From assembly GCF_900176515.1 (NCBI RefSeq), contig NZ_FWXV01000010.1, positions 124,001 to 188,000 on the forward strand: DNA of 64,000 bases, in the 5' to 3' direction. How positions within the stretch are numbered: position 1 is the first letter of the stretch; each line of letters begins with the position of its first letter. Of the stretch, positions 49,267 to 57,962 are shown piece by piece. Under the pieces are notes generated by a model that was given only the letters and a program-made list of their open reading frames with translations, was not told the DNA's origin and did not search any database. A program made the position numbers and the translations under genes. The stretch is from Kibdelosporangium aridum (GTDB lineage Bacteria; Actinomycetota; Actinomycetes; Mycobacteriales; Pseudonocardiaceae).

Positions 49267-49995
49267 ATGAACGCACGGCTGATCGACCTGCTGACCGCCG
49301 AGCCGGTGCACGTCGGCGACTACGTGGACATGCTCGGTGACGTCGACGAACCGACCACTGGCCTGGCGCACCGCCTGATGCGCACCAACTTCGTGCCGAG
49401 GATCTACGAGCGCTACTGGCGTCCGGTACTCGGCCGCGTGGCGAAAGGCCTGAACGGGCCCAGCATGGCCGACGAGCACCGGTTCGTGCAGGAGAACTTC
49501 GCTTTGCGCAAGGGCGACTTCGTGCTGGACGTCGCATGCGGCACGGGTGGTTTCACCAGGCAGTTCGCCAGGGTGGTCGGTCCGGAGGGCCTGGCGATCG
49601 GGCTCGACTCGTCCACCACGATGCTCACGCACGCGGTCGCCCTGGACAGCGCCCCCGTTTACCTCCGGGCCGACGCCGTACGCCCGCCGTTGCGGGACGA
49701 GTCACTCGACGCGGTGTGCTGTTTCGCCGCACTGCACATGTTCGCTGAGCCGATGGCCGCGCTGGATTCGTTCGCCCGGATTCTCAAGCCGGGCGGCCGC
49801 GTCGCGCTGTTCACGAGTGGCCGCCGCACGTGGGAGCCGATGCGGACGGTGGACACCCTGTTGGGCCAGGCCAGCGGGCAGCGCATGTTCGACCGTGGGC
49901 AGATCGCGGAAGCTTTGCGTGCCAGGGGCTTCACCGCTGTGGTCGAGAGGTACGCCGGAGTCACCCAGCTGGTTGCGGCCCGCAAGGGTGAATGA
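49267..49995 (+). CDS. SAM-dependent class I methyltransferase
   Basis: 242 residues. The SAM-binding motif I is VLDVACGTGGFTRQF (86-100), and the acidic loop reads AIGLDSSTTML. Post-motif FARILKPGGRVALFT is typical of the UbiE/methyltransferase-11 group. About 80 residues precede the core (EPVHVGDYVDMLGDVDEPTT), similar to quinone-like or small-molecule methyltransferases. The target is unknown. The start is ATG 49267 behind GGAGG. Its stop overlaps the start of the downstream ATPase gene by 4 bp (ATGA), so the two proteins are made together. Confidence 0.87.
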   Translation: MNARLIDLLTAEPVHVGDYVDMLGDVDEPTTGLAHRLMRTNFVPRIYERYWRPVLGRVAKGLNGPSMADEHRFVQENFALRKGDFVLDVACGTGGFTRQFARVVGPEGLAIGLDSSTTMLTHAVALDSAPVYLRADAVRPPLRDESLDAVCCFAALHMFAEPMAALDSFARILKPGGRVALFTSGRRTWEPMRTVDTLLGQASGQRMFDRGQIAEALRARGFTAVVERYAGVTQLVAARKGE

Positions 49996-51560
49996 CCTGG
50001 CCTGCGTTCGCGGGCCCGAGCACGCTGGCAGGAGTGGCGTCCACTCGGCAGAAGCACCTCAACCAGGCTCTGATGCGCATCCCACGTCGAGCCGAGAGCA
50101 CTGACCGCGATTCCTTGGCGGCAACCTACGTCTCGGCCGGGTCCTTCTCGGCGATGTTGCACTCGACCGACCATCAAATCCTTTACGGCCGCAGGGGCAC
50201 CGGCAAGACGCACGCCTTGCTGCACCTCGCGGATCTGCTCACGCAGACCGGAGACCTGGCCGTTTACGTGGACCTACGGACGATCGGCTCGACCGGCGGC
50301 ATGTACGGCGACCCCACGGTCAACCTGGCTCAGCGGGGCACCCATCTTCTCGTGGACACGCTCGAGGCGATGCATGACGAGCTGCTGTCGACGGCCGTGG
50401 AGGGTGACGGGCGTGAGGCTCTGTTGCCCGCACTGGACGCCCTCGCCGAGGCTGCTACATCTGTACAAGTCGTTGGACAAGTGGAGCATGAGACCAAGGT
50501 CGGGGACGCATTTTCGCAGCACCACGGCGTCGACCTGGCGACGAGAGGCGCTCGGATCTCGGCCGGCCGCCAAGAGACCGCCAATCGGGAGAGCCGCCTG
50601 CGGCGTAGCGGCGTCGAGCAGCACCATGTCGTGTTCGGTCCGCTCAACCGGGCGTTGCGGGACATCGTCCGCGCGCTCGACGGCTCCCGGTTATGGCTGA
50701 TGCTGGACGAATGGAGCAGCGTTCCGCTGGATCTGCAGCCGCTGCTCGCCGACCTCGTGCGGCGCGGGATCCTGCCGGTCGCCGGGTTGACGGTCAAGAT
50801 CGCGGCGATCGAGCGGCGCTGCCAGTTCCGGACCGGCCCGAGTAGTGGCGGGGACTACATGGGAATCGAGGTGGGCGCGGACGCGGCACATGCGGCGAGC
50901 CTGGACGACTTCCTGTTGTTCGATCACGTTCGTAGCCGTGCCCAGGACTTTTTCGGCCAGCTGTTCCACAACCACGTAAGCCTCCGGTTGACCGAGATGC
51001 TGGGCGAACCTCAGTCCGATGTGCTCGACGAGATGTTCAAGCGTGGCGCGTTCAACGAACTCGTCCGCGCCGCGGAAGGCGTTCCCCGAGACGCCATCAA
51101 CATCGCCGCACTGGCCGCGCAGAACGCCCGCGACGAACCCATTGGCATCGCGGACATCCGACGCGCGGCCCGCGACTGGTTCCTGCGCGACAAACAGACC
51201 GCCATCATGGCCCACGAGCCCGCTCGGCAGACTCTCCGGCTACTGGTCGACGAGGTCGTCGGCAGGCGCGGATCAAGGACCTTCCTGATAAGCCACATGG
51301 CATGCCCGGACACGATCGACGAGTTGTACGACGCGCGTGTGCTGCACGTGTTGCGGCGTGGCGTCGTCGATCGGCGCCATCCGGGCGAGATGTACGACGC
51401 GTTCGCGGTGGATTTCGGCTGCTACGTCTCCCTGCTGCTGGACGGTGGCCTGAGCGGCCAGCCTGCGGACAAGAGCGGCTGGCTGACTTCGGCCAGAGGC
51501 ATCCCACCCGCCGGGTTCAACTTCGCCAAGGAAGCCATCGACCCGGCCAAGCTCGCATGA
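49992..51560 (+). CDS. ORC/Cdc6-like AAA-type ATPase
   Basis: 522 residues. Walker A YGRRGTGKTHALL is at 65-77 and Walker B LWLMLDEWSSVP at 234-245. The C-terminal third (HEPARQTLRLLVDEVVGRRG, then SRTFLISHMACPDTIDELYD) looks like a winged-helix region. The 150-230 region (ETKVGDAFSQHHGVDLATRG, then NRESRLRRSGVEQ) is low in hydrophobics. The plan matches bacterial ORC/Cdc6-like ATPases of unknown role, some in phage-defence or mobile contexts. It starts inside the methyltransferase stop codon. No nuclease or membrane effector is adjacent. Confidence 0.75.
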   Translation: MTWPAFAGPSTLAGVASTRQKHLNQALMRIPRRAESTDRDSLAATYVSAGSFSAMLHSTDHQILYGRRGTGKTHALLHLADLLTQTGDLAVYVDLRTIGSTGGMYGDPTVNLAQRGTHLLVDTLEAMHDELLSTAVEGDGREALLPALDALAEAATSVQVVGQVEHETKVGDAFSQHHGVDLATRGARISAGRQETANRESRLRRSGVEQHHVVFGPLNRALRDIVRALDGSRLWLMLDEWSSVPLDLQPLLADLVRRGILPVAGLTVKIAAIERRCQFRTGPSSGGDYMGIEVGADAAHAASLDDFLLFDHVRSRAQDFFGQLFHNHVSLRLTEMLGEPQSDVLDEMFKRGAFNELVRAAEGVPRDAINIAALAAQNARDEPIGIADIRRAARDWFLRDKQTAIMAHEPARQTLRLLVDEVVGRRGSRTFLISHMACPDTIDELYDARVLHVLRRGVVDRRHPGEMYDAFAVDFGCYVSLLLDGGLSGQPADKSGWLTSARGIPPAGFNFAKEAIDPAKLA

Positions 51561-51579
51561 GTCGTTGACCAGCAGCTTC

Positions 51580-51599
51580 TGACATATGTCCAAGGCGTT
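51580..51599. terminator. Small inverted repeat after the ATPase gene
   Basis: tgtccaa-ggcg-ttggaca is a perfect 7-bp stem with a 4-nt loop, between convergent genes. Confidence 0.4.
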
Positions 51600-51619
51600 G
51601 GACAAATGCACAACAGCCC

Positions 51620-52327
51620 TCACGTGGCGATGACCGGCTCCAGCAGCCACATGCCGCCGACGACCATCGCGCCGAGGGAGATGAGCATGAACATGGCCAC
51701 CCAGAACAGCCCGGGCGCGCCGGTCAGCCGTGCCAGCTGATCGGCGTCCGAATCGCGAGCCTGCCTGCGCCGCCGTTTCGCCTGCAGCTCCCACACCGGC
51801 CGCACGCCACCGAACAGCAGGAACCACGCGACCAGGCACGCGAACGCGGCCTGCACCTGCGGCGAGGTCACGAGCGACACCGTGACCAGGACAGCACCGG
51901 TGAGCACGACCGACAGCACGCCGTACACGTTGCGGATCATGATCAGGACGGCCAGCATCAGCGCGGTCATCACCCACAACAGCAGGGTGATCTTGCCCGC
52001 GATCATCAGCGCGGCGAGACCAAGACCGATGAGGGACGGCGCGACGTAACCCGCGAACGCGGTCAGCACCATCCCGGGGCCTGTGGGCTTGCCTCGTGAC
52101 ACCGTGACACCTGACGTGTCCGAATGCAGGGTGATCCCGCGCAGCCGACGGCCTACCAGGACGGCCACCAGGGCGTGACCGGCCTCGTGCACGATCGTGA
52201 TCACGTTGCGGGCCAGCCTCCACGGCTCCCCGGACAGCACGAGCAGCAGAGCCGCCGCACCGGTCACCAAGGTCACCGCAGTGGGTGGGTCCGGCTGCGT
52301 GCCGAACAGCTCATCCCAGAAATCCAC
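51620..52327 (-). CDS. M50-type (site-2 protease-like) membrane protein
   Basis: 235 residues with about six membrane helices. The zinc motif HEAGH is at 47-51 (TIVHEAGHALVAVLVGRRLR), as in M50B-like proteins. The third metal ligand expected in an NPDG-type motif is not obvious, so activity is uncertain. A basic loop (AKRRRRQARDSDADQLARLT) faces the cytoplasm. The start is GTG 52325-52327. It is divergent from the mannosyltransferase-like gene. Confidence 0.85.
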   Translation of the reverse strand: MDFWDELFGTQPDPPTAVTLVTGAAALLLVLSGEPWRLARNVITIVHEAGHALVAVLVGRRLRGITLHSDTSGVTVSRGKPTGPGMVLTAFAGYVAPSLIGLGLAALMIAGKITLLLWVMTALMLAVLIMIRNVYGVLSVVLTGAVLVTVSLVTSPQVQAAFACLVAWFLLFGGVRPVWELQAKRRRRQARDSDADQLARLTGAPGLFWVAMFMLISLGAMVVGGMWLLEPVIAT

Positions 52328-52499
52328 CGCGACACCTCACCACACCCCGTGTTGGCGGCCGGTGAACTCGCAGGTCAATGCAGGTGGCGCGGCCAGGCGA
52401 CCTAGGCTGTGGGTGACAAAGCCGAAGAAAGGAAGCCAGCGGAAGGGCGACCGGCACTCCAGAATGTCTCGCACCATGCTCAAAGGACGAAACACGACG

Positions 52500-53627
52500 A
52501 TGACCGCCGCGCGCGCCCGGCCGTACCTGCATGCCGTCGGTGTTTTCCTGCTGGTCCGGCTATCCGGTCTGGTCGTGCTCGCAATACTGGCCGGCAACCG
52601 TCACCGCGAGCTGTTCGACGTGTTGAAGTCGTGGGACGGCGACTGGTACCTGGCAATCGCGCAGAACGGTTACGACAACGTTCCGGCGCGGTTCGTCGAC
52701 GCGGCCGGGCAACGAACGCCGACGACGCCGCTCGCGTTCTTCCCGCTATATCCGATGCTCATTCGCGTTGTGTCGCCCATCACTGGTTCGGATAGCGTGG
52801 CCGCGGCTTTGCTCGTCAGCCTGATCGCCGGGTGTGCCGCGGCAGCCGGCATCTTCCGGGTGGCGCGGATCGTGGACCCGAGGCCGAAGACCGGGCTGTT
52901 GCTGGTCGCATTGTGGGGCGGCGCGCCAATGGCCATCACGTTGTCGATGGCGTACACCGAGGCGCTTTTCACCGCACTGGCCGCATGGGCTCTTGTCGGC
53001 GTGCTGGAACGAAACTGGCTGCTGGCCGGGGCCTGCACGGCGGCCGCCGGGCTGGTCCGTCCGTCCGCGTCGGTGCTGGTCGGCGTGGTCGCGCTGGCCG
53101 CGATCGTGGCCGTATTCCGGGAAGGAAAGGCTTGGCAGGCCATGGTGTGTGCGGTGATCAGCCCGATCGGCCTGTTCAGCTGGTGGGGGTATGTGGCCAA
53201 ACAGACCGGCAGCCTGACCGGCTGGTTCGACATCCAGCGGCAGGGCTGGTTCAGCTACTTCGACGGCGGCAGGCAGACGGCGCAATTCTTCGGCGACATC
53301 CTGGACACCGGCAATTCCGTGATGGAAACCGTCACGATGCTGCTGGTGATCGGCGCCGTCGTGCTGACTTTCTTGATCGTTTTCTCGCGTCTGCCGTGGC
53401 CGTTGTGGCTCTACGGCGGCGGAACCGTGTTCATGGTCGTGGTCACCGCGGGAATCACGTACTCGAAAGCCAGGTTCCTGATCCCGGCGTTTCCGCTGTT
53501 GATCCCGGTCGCGCAAGGACTGGCCAATCGCAAGCGCCACACGATGATCGCCGCGACGGTGGCGTTCGTGCTGTTCGGCAGCTGGTTCAGCGCCTATTCG
53601 CTGACCGGCTGGACGCTGGCCATCTGA
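52500..53627 (+). CDS. PIG-V-like polytopic mannosyltransferase
   Basis: 375 residues with about ten membrane helices. The first loop contains WDGDWYLAIAQNGYDN, the acidic catalytic-loop motif of PIG-V/GT-C enzymes, and PLAFFPLYPMLIRVVSPITG follows. GT-C mannosyltransferases use polyprenyl-phosphate sugars on the outer membrane face. The acceptor is unknown; protein, lipoglycan or natural-product glycosylation are possible. Start ATG 52500 (MTAARARPYLHAVG) is chosen; ATGs 21 and 36 bp upstream are also in frame. Confidence 0.83.
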   Translation: MTAARARPYLHAVGVFLLVRLSGLVVLAILAGNRHRELFDVLKSWDGDWYLAIAQNGYDNVPARFVDAAGQRTPTTPLAFFPLYPMLIRVVSPITGSDSVAAALLVSLIAGCAAAAGIFRVARIVDPRPKTGLLLVALWGGAPMAITLSMAYTEALFTALAAWALVGVLERNWLLAGACTAAAGLVRPSASVLVGVVALAAIVAVFREGKAWQAMVCAVISPIGLFSWWGYVAKQTGSLTGWFDIQRQGWFSYFDGGRQTAQFFGDILDTGNSVMETVTMLLVIGAVVLTFLIVFSRLPWPLWLYGGGTVFMVVVTAGITYSKARFLIPAFPLLIPVAQGLANRKRHTMIAATVAFVLFGSWFSAYSLTGWTLAI

Positions 53628-53663
53628 CGCACGCTGCCCACCAGCGCGGATACCATCGCGACC

Positions 53664-54197
53664 ATGTCGCCCAGTACCGAGCTCACCGTCGGTGAGCTGG
53701 CCAGACGTGCCGGTGTCCCCGTTTCGACGTTGCACTTCTACGAGGCCAAGGGGCTGATCTCGAGCCGGAGAACGGCGGGCAACCAGCGCCGGTTCCGCCG
53801 GGACACGCTGCGCCGGATCGCCTTCATCCGGATCGGCCAACGGGTCGGCGTCCCGCTGAACACCATCGCCGAAGTGCTCGGCAGACTGCCGGAAGGCCGC
53901 GTGCCCAACCGCACCGACTGGGCCGAGGTGTCCGAGTCCTGGCGGGCCGAACTGGACGCGCGGATCGAGCAACTGCTGCAACTGCGCGACGACTTCACCG
54001 ACTGCGTCGGCTGCGGTTGCCTCTCGCTGGACCGCTGCGCCCTGGCCAACAAGGACGACCAGCTCGCATCGCACGGGGCCGGGCCCCGCAGGTTGATCGA
54101 GGCCCGCACACGGCAATCCGCGGACTCGCTCCCCTCAGGCGAGTCCGCGGATTGTGATCCGTGTGGGGTCATTCCCACCGGAACAGGCGACTGCTGA
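53664..54197 (+). CDS. soxR: Redox-sensitive MerR-family regulator SoxR
   Basis: MerR HTH (LTVGELARRAGVPVSTLHFY) and dimer helix, then the [2Fe-2S] ligands Cys114, Cys117, Cys119 and Cys125 in DCVGCGCLSLDRCALANKDD. In actinomycetes SoxR senses redox-active antibiotics and turns on oxidoreductases and exporters. The frame is 177 residues; SoxR normally ends near 150-155. The last ~27 residues are translated from a 16-bp hairpin and then antisense to the permease gene, so they are an odd extension. The start is ATG 53664. Confidence 0.9.
   Translation: MSPSTELTVGELARRAGVPVSTLHFYEAKGLISSRRTAGNQRRFRRDTLRRIAFIRIGQRVGVPLNTIAEVLGRLPEGRVPNRTDWAEVSESWRAELDARIEQLLQLRDDFTDCVGCGCLSLDRCALANKDDQLASHGAGPRRLIEARTRQSADSLPSGESADCDPCGVIPTGTGDC
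54114..54154. terminator. Long hairpin inside the soxR 3' end
   Basis: caatccgcggactcgc (54114-54129) and gcgagtccgcggattg (54139-54154) match perfectly over 16 bp around a 9-nt loop. It lies within the last soxR codons and just downstream of the convergent permease gene (stop at 54169), so it can end transcription in both directions. Confidence 0.75.
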
Positions 54198-54978
54198 GGA
54201 ATCCCAGCCCGATCGTGTACGCGAGCAGCACCACAAGGTGCAGTGGCTCAGGAAACGAGCCTTCCCACGCCCGCAGCATCGCCTGCGAGCCCGCACCCAG
54301 CGGCGAGAAGTCGGAGATGGTCCGGACGACGTCGGGCATCAGCGGCCCTGGCGTCCACACGCCTGCCAGGAAGGCCAACGGGAAGAACGCCATGGTGCCG
54401 ATGCCGTTCGCCGCCTTGCCGGTTGGCGCCAGCGCCGAGATCAGCAGGCCGACCGCGAACATCGCCGTGACGCACAACAAGAACGCCACCACGAACCCGA
54501 AGAACTGACGCGGGAAGGGCACATCGAACGCCAGCCCGGCCAGCGCGAGCACGCCCGCGGTGATCGTGGTCAGCGACGCCAGGTTCACAATGCCCTGCGC
54601 CAGTAACAATGAGACCGGACGGACCGGCGTCACGGCCAGCCGGCGCAGAATGCCGCGCTCCCGGTAGGTGGCCAGCACGCTGGTCAACGCGTTGAGCGCC
54701 ATCATGCCGATGACCATCGTGACGATCGGCGGCAGGTAGAAGTCGATGAACCGCCCGCCTCCGAAGTCCTCGCTCGGCGAGCTGGTCGACGGAAGCAGCC
54801 CGAAGATCATCACGAGCAGGATGGGGACGAACGCCACGAAGATCATCCCGGGATCCCGCAGCAGCAACCGGAACTCACTGCCCGTCAGCTTGCCGAGCCC
54901 GGTCAGCGTGCTTCCGCGTCCCGTAGCTGTGTTGGGATGGCTCATTTCTTGCGCCTTCTCTATGACCTGCGTACTCAT
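54169..54978 (-). CDS. ABC-2 type transporter permease (DrrB-like), copy 1
   Basis: 269 residues with six membrane helices. EFRLLLRDPGMIFVAFVPIL is the typical beginning, and LATYRERGILRRLAVTPVRP is the conserved coupling-loop motif of DrrB-type permeases. The start is ATG 54976-54978, overlapping the ATPase stop (ATGA). With the ATPase it should form an exporter of a hydrophobic or antibiotic-like molecule. A paralogue lies at 61516. Confidence 0.92.
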   Translation of the reverse strand: MSTQVIEKAQEMSHPNTATGRGSTLTGLGKLTGSEFRLLLRDPGMIFVAFVPILLVMIFGLLPSTSSPSEDFGGGRFIDFYLPPIVTMVIGMMALNALTSVLATYRERGILRRLAVTPVRPVSLLLAQGIVNLASLTTITAGVLALAGLAFDVPFPRQFFGFVVAFLLCVTAMFAVGLLISALAPTGKAANGIGTMAFFPLAFLAGVWTPGPLMPDVVRTISDFSPLGAGSQAMLRAWEGSFPEPLHLVVLLAYTIGLGFLSSRLFRWE

Positions 54979-55892
54979 GACTCCTCCACCAGACGTCGCC
55001 CAGTCAGCGCGACGAACGCGTCTTCCAAGTTCGTTTGTTCGATCCGAAGGTCGAGCGGGACGACGTTGCGGCTCGCCAACGTGCTGCTCACCGCGTGCAG
55101 CAGGTTGCCGTTGCCGGTCACGACGACCTGGCTCGCTGTGTGCGCCACACTCGTGACCTCGGGCAAGTCCGTCAGCAGCCGGTCGTCGAAGTCGACCGAG
55201 GCGCGGAACCGCAGCCGCTGCCCGCCGCCGTCCACTCTGGACACCAAGCCCGCTGGGGTGTCGAGTGCGACGACACGGCCCGCGTCGACCAGGGCAAGGC
55301 GGTCGCAGAGGCGCTCGGCTTCCTCCATGAAGTGGGTGACGAGCACGACCGTCACTCCCCTGTCCCTGATCTGCTCGACCAACTGCCAGGTGTCCCGGCG
55401 GGCCTGTGGGTCCAGGCCGGTGGTCAGCTCGTCCAGGAACGCGATCTCCGGGTTGCCGACCAGCGCCAACGCGATCGCCAGGCGTTGCTGCTGACCGCCG
55501 GACAGCTTCTTGAACGGCGTGCGGCGCTTGCTGGTCAGGCCCAGGTCGTCCAGCAGCTTGTCGCCGTCGGCGGGGTTCGGATAGAACGACGAGTAGAGGT
55601 CCATCGCCTCGGCCACCCGCATCTTCTCCGGCAGTTCGCTTTTCTGCAGCTGAACTCCGACTCGCCGGCGTACTTCCCAGCCGTCCTGCCGCGGGTCGAA
55701 TCCGAGTACGGAAATGCTGCCGCTGTCCGGAACGCGCAATCCTTCGACACATTCGACGGTCGTTGTCTTGCCCGCGCCGTTCGGTCCGAGAATTCCGAAT
55801 ATCTCGCCGCGCTCGACCGTGAAAGAAACGTCGTCGACCGCGACTTGATCGCCATATCGCTTATGCAGGTTCGCGACCTCGATGACCGCCAT
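54975..55892 (-). CDS. ABC transporter ATP-binding protein (DrrA-like), copy 1
   Basis: 305 residues. Walker A GPNGAGKTT is at 36-44, signature LSGGQQQR at 130-137, and Walker B AFLDELTTGLD at 151-161; the H-loop is VLVTHFMEEAERLCDRLALV. The C-terminal ~85 residues form the DrrA-type regulatory extension. The start is ATG 55890-55892 after a GGGGAG stretch. It is divergent from the sensor kinase gene, which probably controls it (BceS/BceR-like logic, inference). Confidence 0.93.
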   Translation of the reverse strand: MAVIEVANLHKRYGDQVAVDDVSFTVERGEIFGILGPNGAGKTTTVECVEGLRVPDSGSISVLGFDPRQDGWEVRRRVGVQLQKSELPEKMRVAEAMDLYSSFYPNPADGDKLLDDLGLTSKRRTPFKKLSGGQQQRLAIALALVGNPEIAFLDELTTGLDPQARRDTWQLVEQIRDRGVTVVLVTHFMEEAERLCDRLALVDAGRVVALDTPAGLVSRVDGGGQRLRFRASVDFDDRLLTDLPEVTSVAHTASQVVVTGNGNLLHAVSSTLASRNVVPLDLRIEQTNLEDAFVALTGRRLVEES

Positions 55893-56030
55893 TCCCCGCT
55901 CCCCTCGAACGTTTGCTGTCTGCTCGCTTTTGATGGGGAGAACGCTATTGGCGAAACGGGCCGGTGCGTATCCGTCTGGAACCAAACCTGGGGTGGGGCT
56001 AGCTATACCCCGCTCCTATGCCTGTGAGTA

Positions 56031-57962
56031 GTGCGTGGCCGCGCGAGGATCAGCGAGACTTACCCCGTGCTGCGCGAACATGCCCTCGCCCTGGTCCGTG
56101 GGCTGGCGCTGTTCGCGCTGTCCTTGCTGGCCACAGTGCAGAGCGCGGCCGCGCTCGTCGTGTCGTGCGTCGGGATTCTCGCCGGGTTCAAGCGGGAACG
56201 GTGGTTGCAGAACCTGGTCAGACGGTTGGTGGCGCGCTGGACGGGCCACGACATCCCGGTCCCGTATTGGCCGAAGCCGGGGCCGCCACAGCCAGACCGG
56301 GACGGGTGGTACCGCTGGGGCAACCAGCTCTACCGCGAGCCCGGCCTAGTCGCGCGGATGGAACGGTTCGAGTGGTTGCTCAAAGACCCGGCCACGCACA
56401 GGGACCACTTGTGGGCCTTGACGACCCCGTTGACCAGCGGATTCACCGTGGGCCTGCCCGTCGTGCTCGAGGTGGCCGGTTTTCTGGTCCACCCGCTGGC
56501 GGCGTTACCCGGGGTCTTGGCCGGCCTCGCGGCCGCACCTCTGACGCTCCGGCTCTACAGCCGGTGGACTGGCGCACTTCTTGGGCCATCCGGCCGGACC
56601 AGCCGCACCACGTTCTGGTCCTGGGTGATGGCGCGCGGACGCGACCAGCTGAAGCTCGGAGCCACCTTCGGGCTGTCGCTGGCCGGTATCCCGATGATCG
56701 GGATAGCGGCCGTGGCCATCGCCGGATTCCTCGGACCTCTGGGCCCCCGCTATCAACCGGCCCGAGCGTTCGTCCGGGCCCGTCGAAGGCTGATCAGCAA
56801 CTGGTCGGGCATACCGATTGCAGAGCCGTACCTGCCGATGCCGCCACCGCCTGCGCCTCGGCCGGACGGCAAGTATCAGCACGGCCGGATGTTGTACGAC
56901 TCGCCGCACATCATCGTCTACTCGCAGACCGCCCAGACCTTGCTCAAGGACAAGGCCACCTGGCGTGACGTGCTGTGGCTGATCCTGGATCCGCTGGTCA
57001 CGCTCGTGATCGCGGCCGTGCCGGTGATCCTGGTCGTCGTCGGGTTCTTCGGGTACTTCTGGACGTGGGTCTGGTCTCGCCCGATCAACATGGTCACCGG
57101 TGTCGACGTGGGCGAGAACTGGGCCTATCTCGGCGATGTCATCCCATCGCTGCGTGACCTGCCTGGCTGGCTCACCCCGGTCACCGGCCTGGTGGCGGCC
57201 GTGGTGGGCCTGCTGGTCAGCGAAACCTGCCTCAAGGCCCACGGCTACTGGAGCAGGTGGCTGCTGGGACCGACCAGGTCCGCTGAGCTGGCACAACGTG
57301 TGGCCCACCTGCGCGAGACCCGATCGGACGCCACCGACACCCAGGCCGCCGAACTGCGCCGGATCGAACGCGATCTGCACGACGGGGCCCAGGCCAGATG
57401 GGTGGCCATGGGGCTCAACCTCAGCGTGGTGGAGCGGCTGATCGACCAGGACCCGGCTGCGGCGAAGAAGCTCGTGGCCAACGCGCGCGACGCGTCCGCC
57501 GAAGCACTGGTCGAACTTCGCCAATTGGTCCGCGGGATCCTGCCGCCGGTGCTTGCCGAACGCGGTCTCGGCGACGCAGTGCGAGCGTTAGCACTGGACA
57601 GTGCGCTGCAAGTGCACGTGTCCGTCGCAATTCCTGGCCGTGTCGACGCGCCAGTCGAGGCGGCGGTGTACTTCGCGATCAGCGAACTGCTCACCAATGC
57701 GGCAAAGCACGGCCACGCCGAACATGTCAGCGTCGACCTGCGGTTCGTCAACGGCATACTGCGGGTGACGGTCGCCGACGACGGCCGTGGCGGGGCGGAT
57801 CCCGCAGGTGGCAGCGGCCTGCACGGCATCCAACGGCGACTCGCTACATTCGACGGCGTATTCGCCCTCACCAGCCCACCGGGCGGTCCGACCACCGTGA
57901 CCCTGGAGGTCCCGTGCGCGTTGTCCTCGCCGAGGACCTCTACCTCCTCCGAGACGGCCTGA
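56031..57962 (+). CDS. Sensor histidine kinase with duplicated membrane sensor domain
   Basis: 643 residues. Two similar sensor units are seen: residues about 65-190 (VARWTGHDIPVPYWPKPGPP, FEWLLKDPATHRDHLWAL, RLYSRWTGALLG) and about 252-415 (LISNWSGIPIAEPYLPMPPP, AQTLLKDKATWRDVLWLI, GYWSRWLLGP), each followed by paired membrane helices. The HisKA_3 box has His450 (RRIERDLHDGAQARW). The N-box is SELLTNAAKHG (551-561) and the G-box ADDGRGG. The start is GTG 56031. The partner response regulator starts inside its 3' end. The signal is unknown; the neighbouring exporter suggests a cell-envelope-active compound. Confidence 0.9.
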   Translation: MRGRARISETYPVLREHALALVRGLALFALSLLATVQSAAALVVSCVGILAGFKRERWLQNLVRRLVARWTGHDIPVPYWPKPGPPQPDRDGWYRWGNQLYREPGLVARMERFEWLLKDPATHRDHLWALTTPLTSGFTVGLPVVLEVAGFLVHPLAALPGVLAGLAAAPLTLRLYSRWTGALLGPSGRTSRTTFWSWVMARGRDQLKLGATFGLSLAGIPMIGIAAVAIAGFLGPLGPRYQPARAFVRARRRLISNWSGIPIAEPYLPMPPPPAPRPDGKYQHGRMLYDSPHIIVYSQTAQTLLKDKATWRDVLWLILDPLVTLVIAAVPVILVVVGFFGYFWTWVWSRPINMVTGVDVGENWAYLGDVIPSLRDLPGWLTPVTGLVAAVVGLLVSETCLKAHGYWSRWLLGPTRSAELAQRVAHLRETRSDATDTQAAELRRIERDLHDGAQARWVAMGLNLSVVERLIDQDPAAAKKLVANARDASAEALVELRQLVRGILPPVLAERGLGDAVRALALDSALQVHVSVAIPGRVDAPVEAAVYFAISELLTNAAKHGHAEHVSVDLRFVNGILRVTVADDGRGGADPAGGSGLHGIQRRLATFDGVFALTSPPGGPTTVTLEVPCALSSPRTSTSSETA

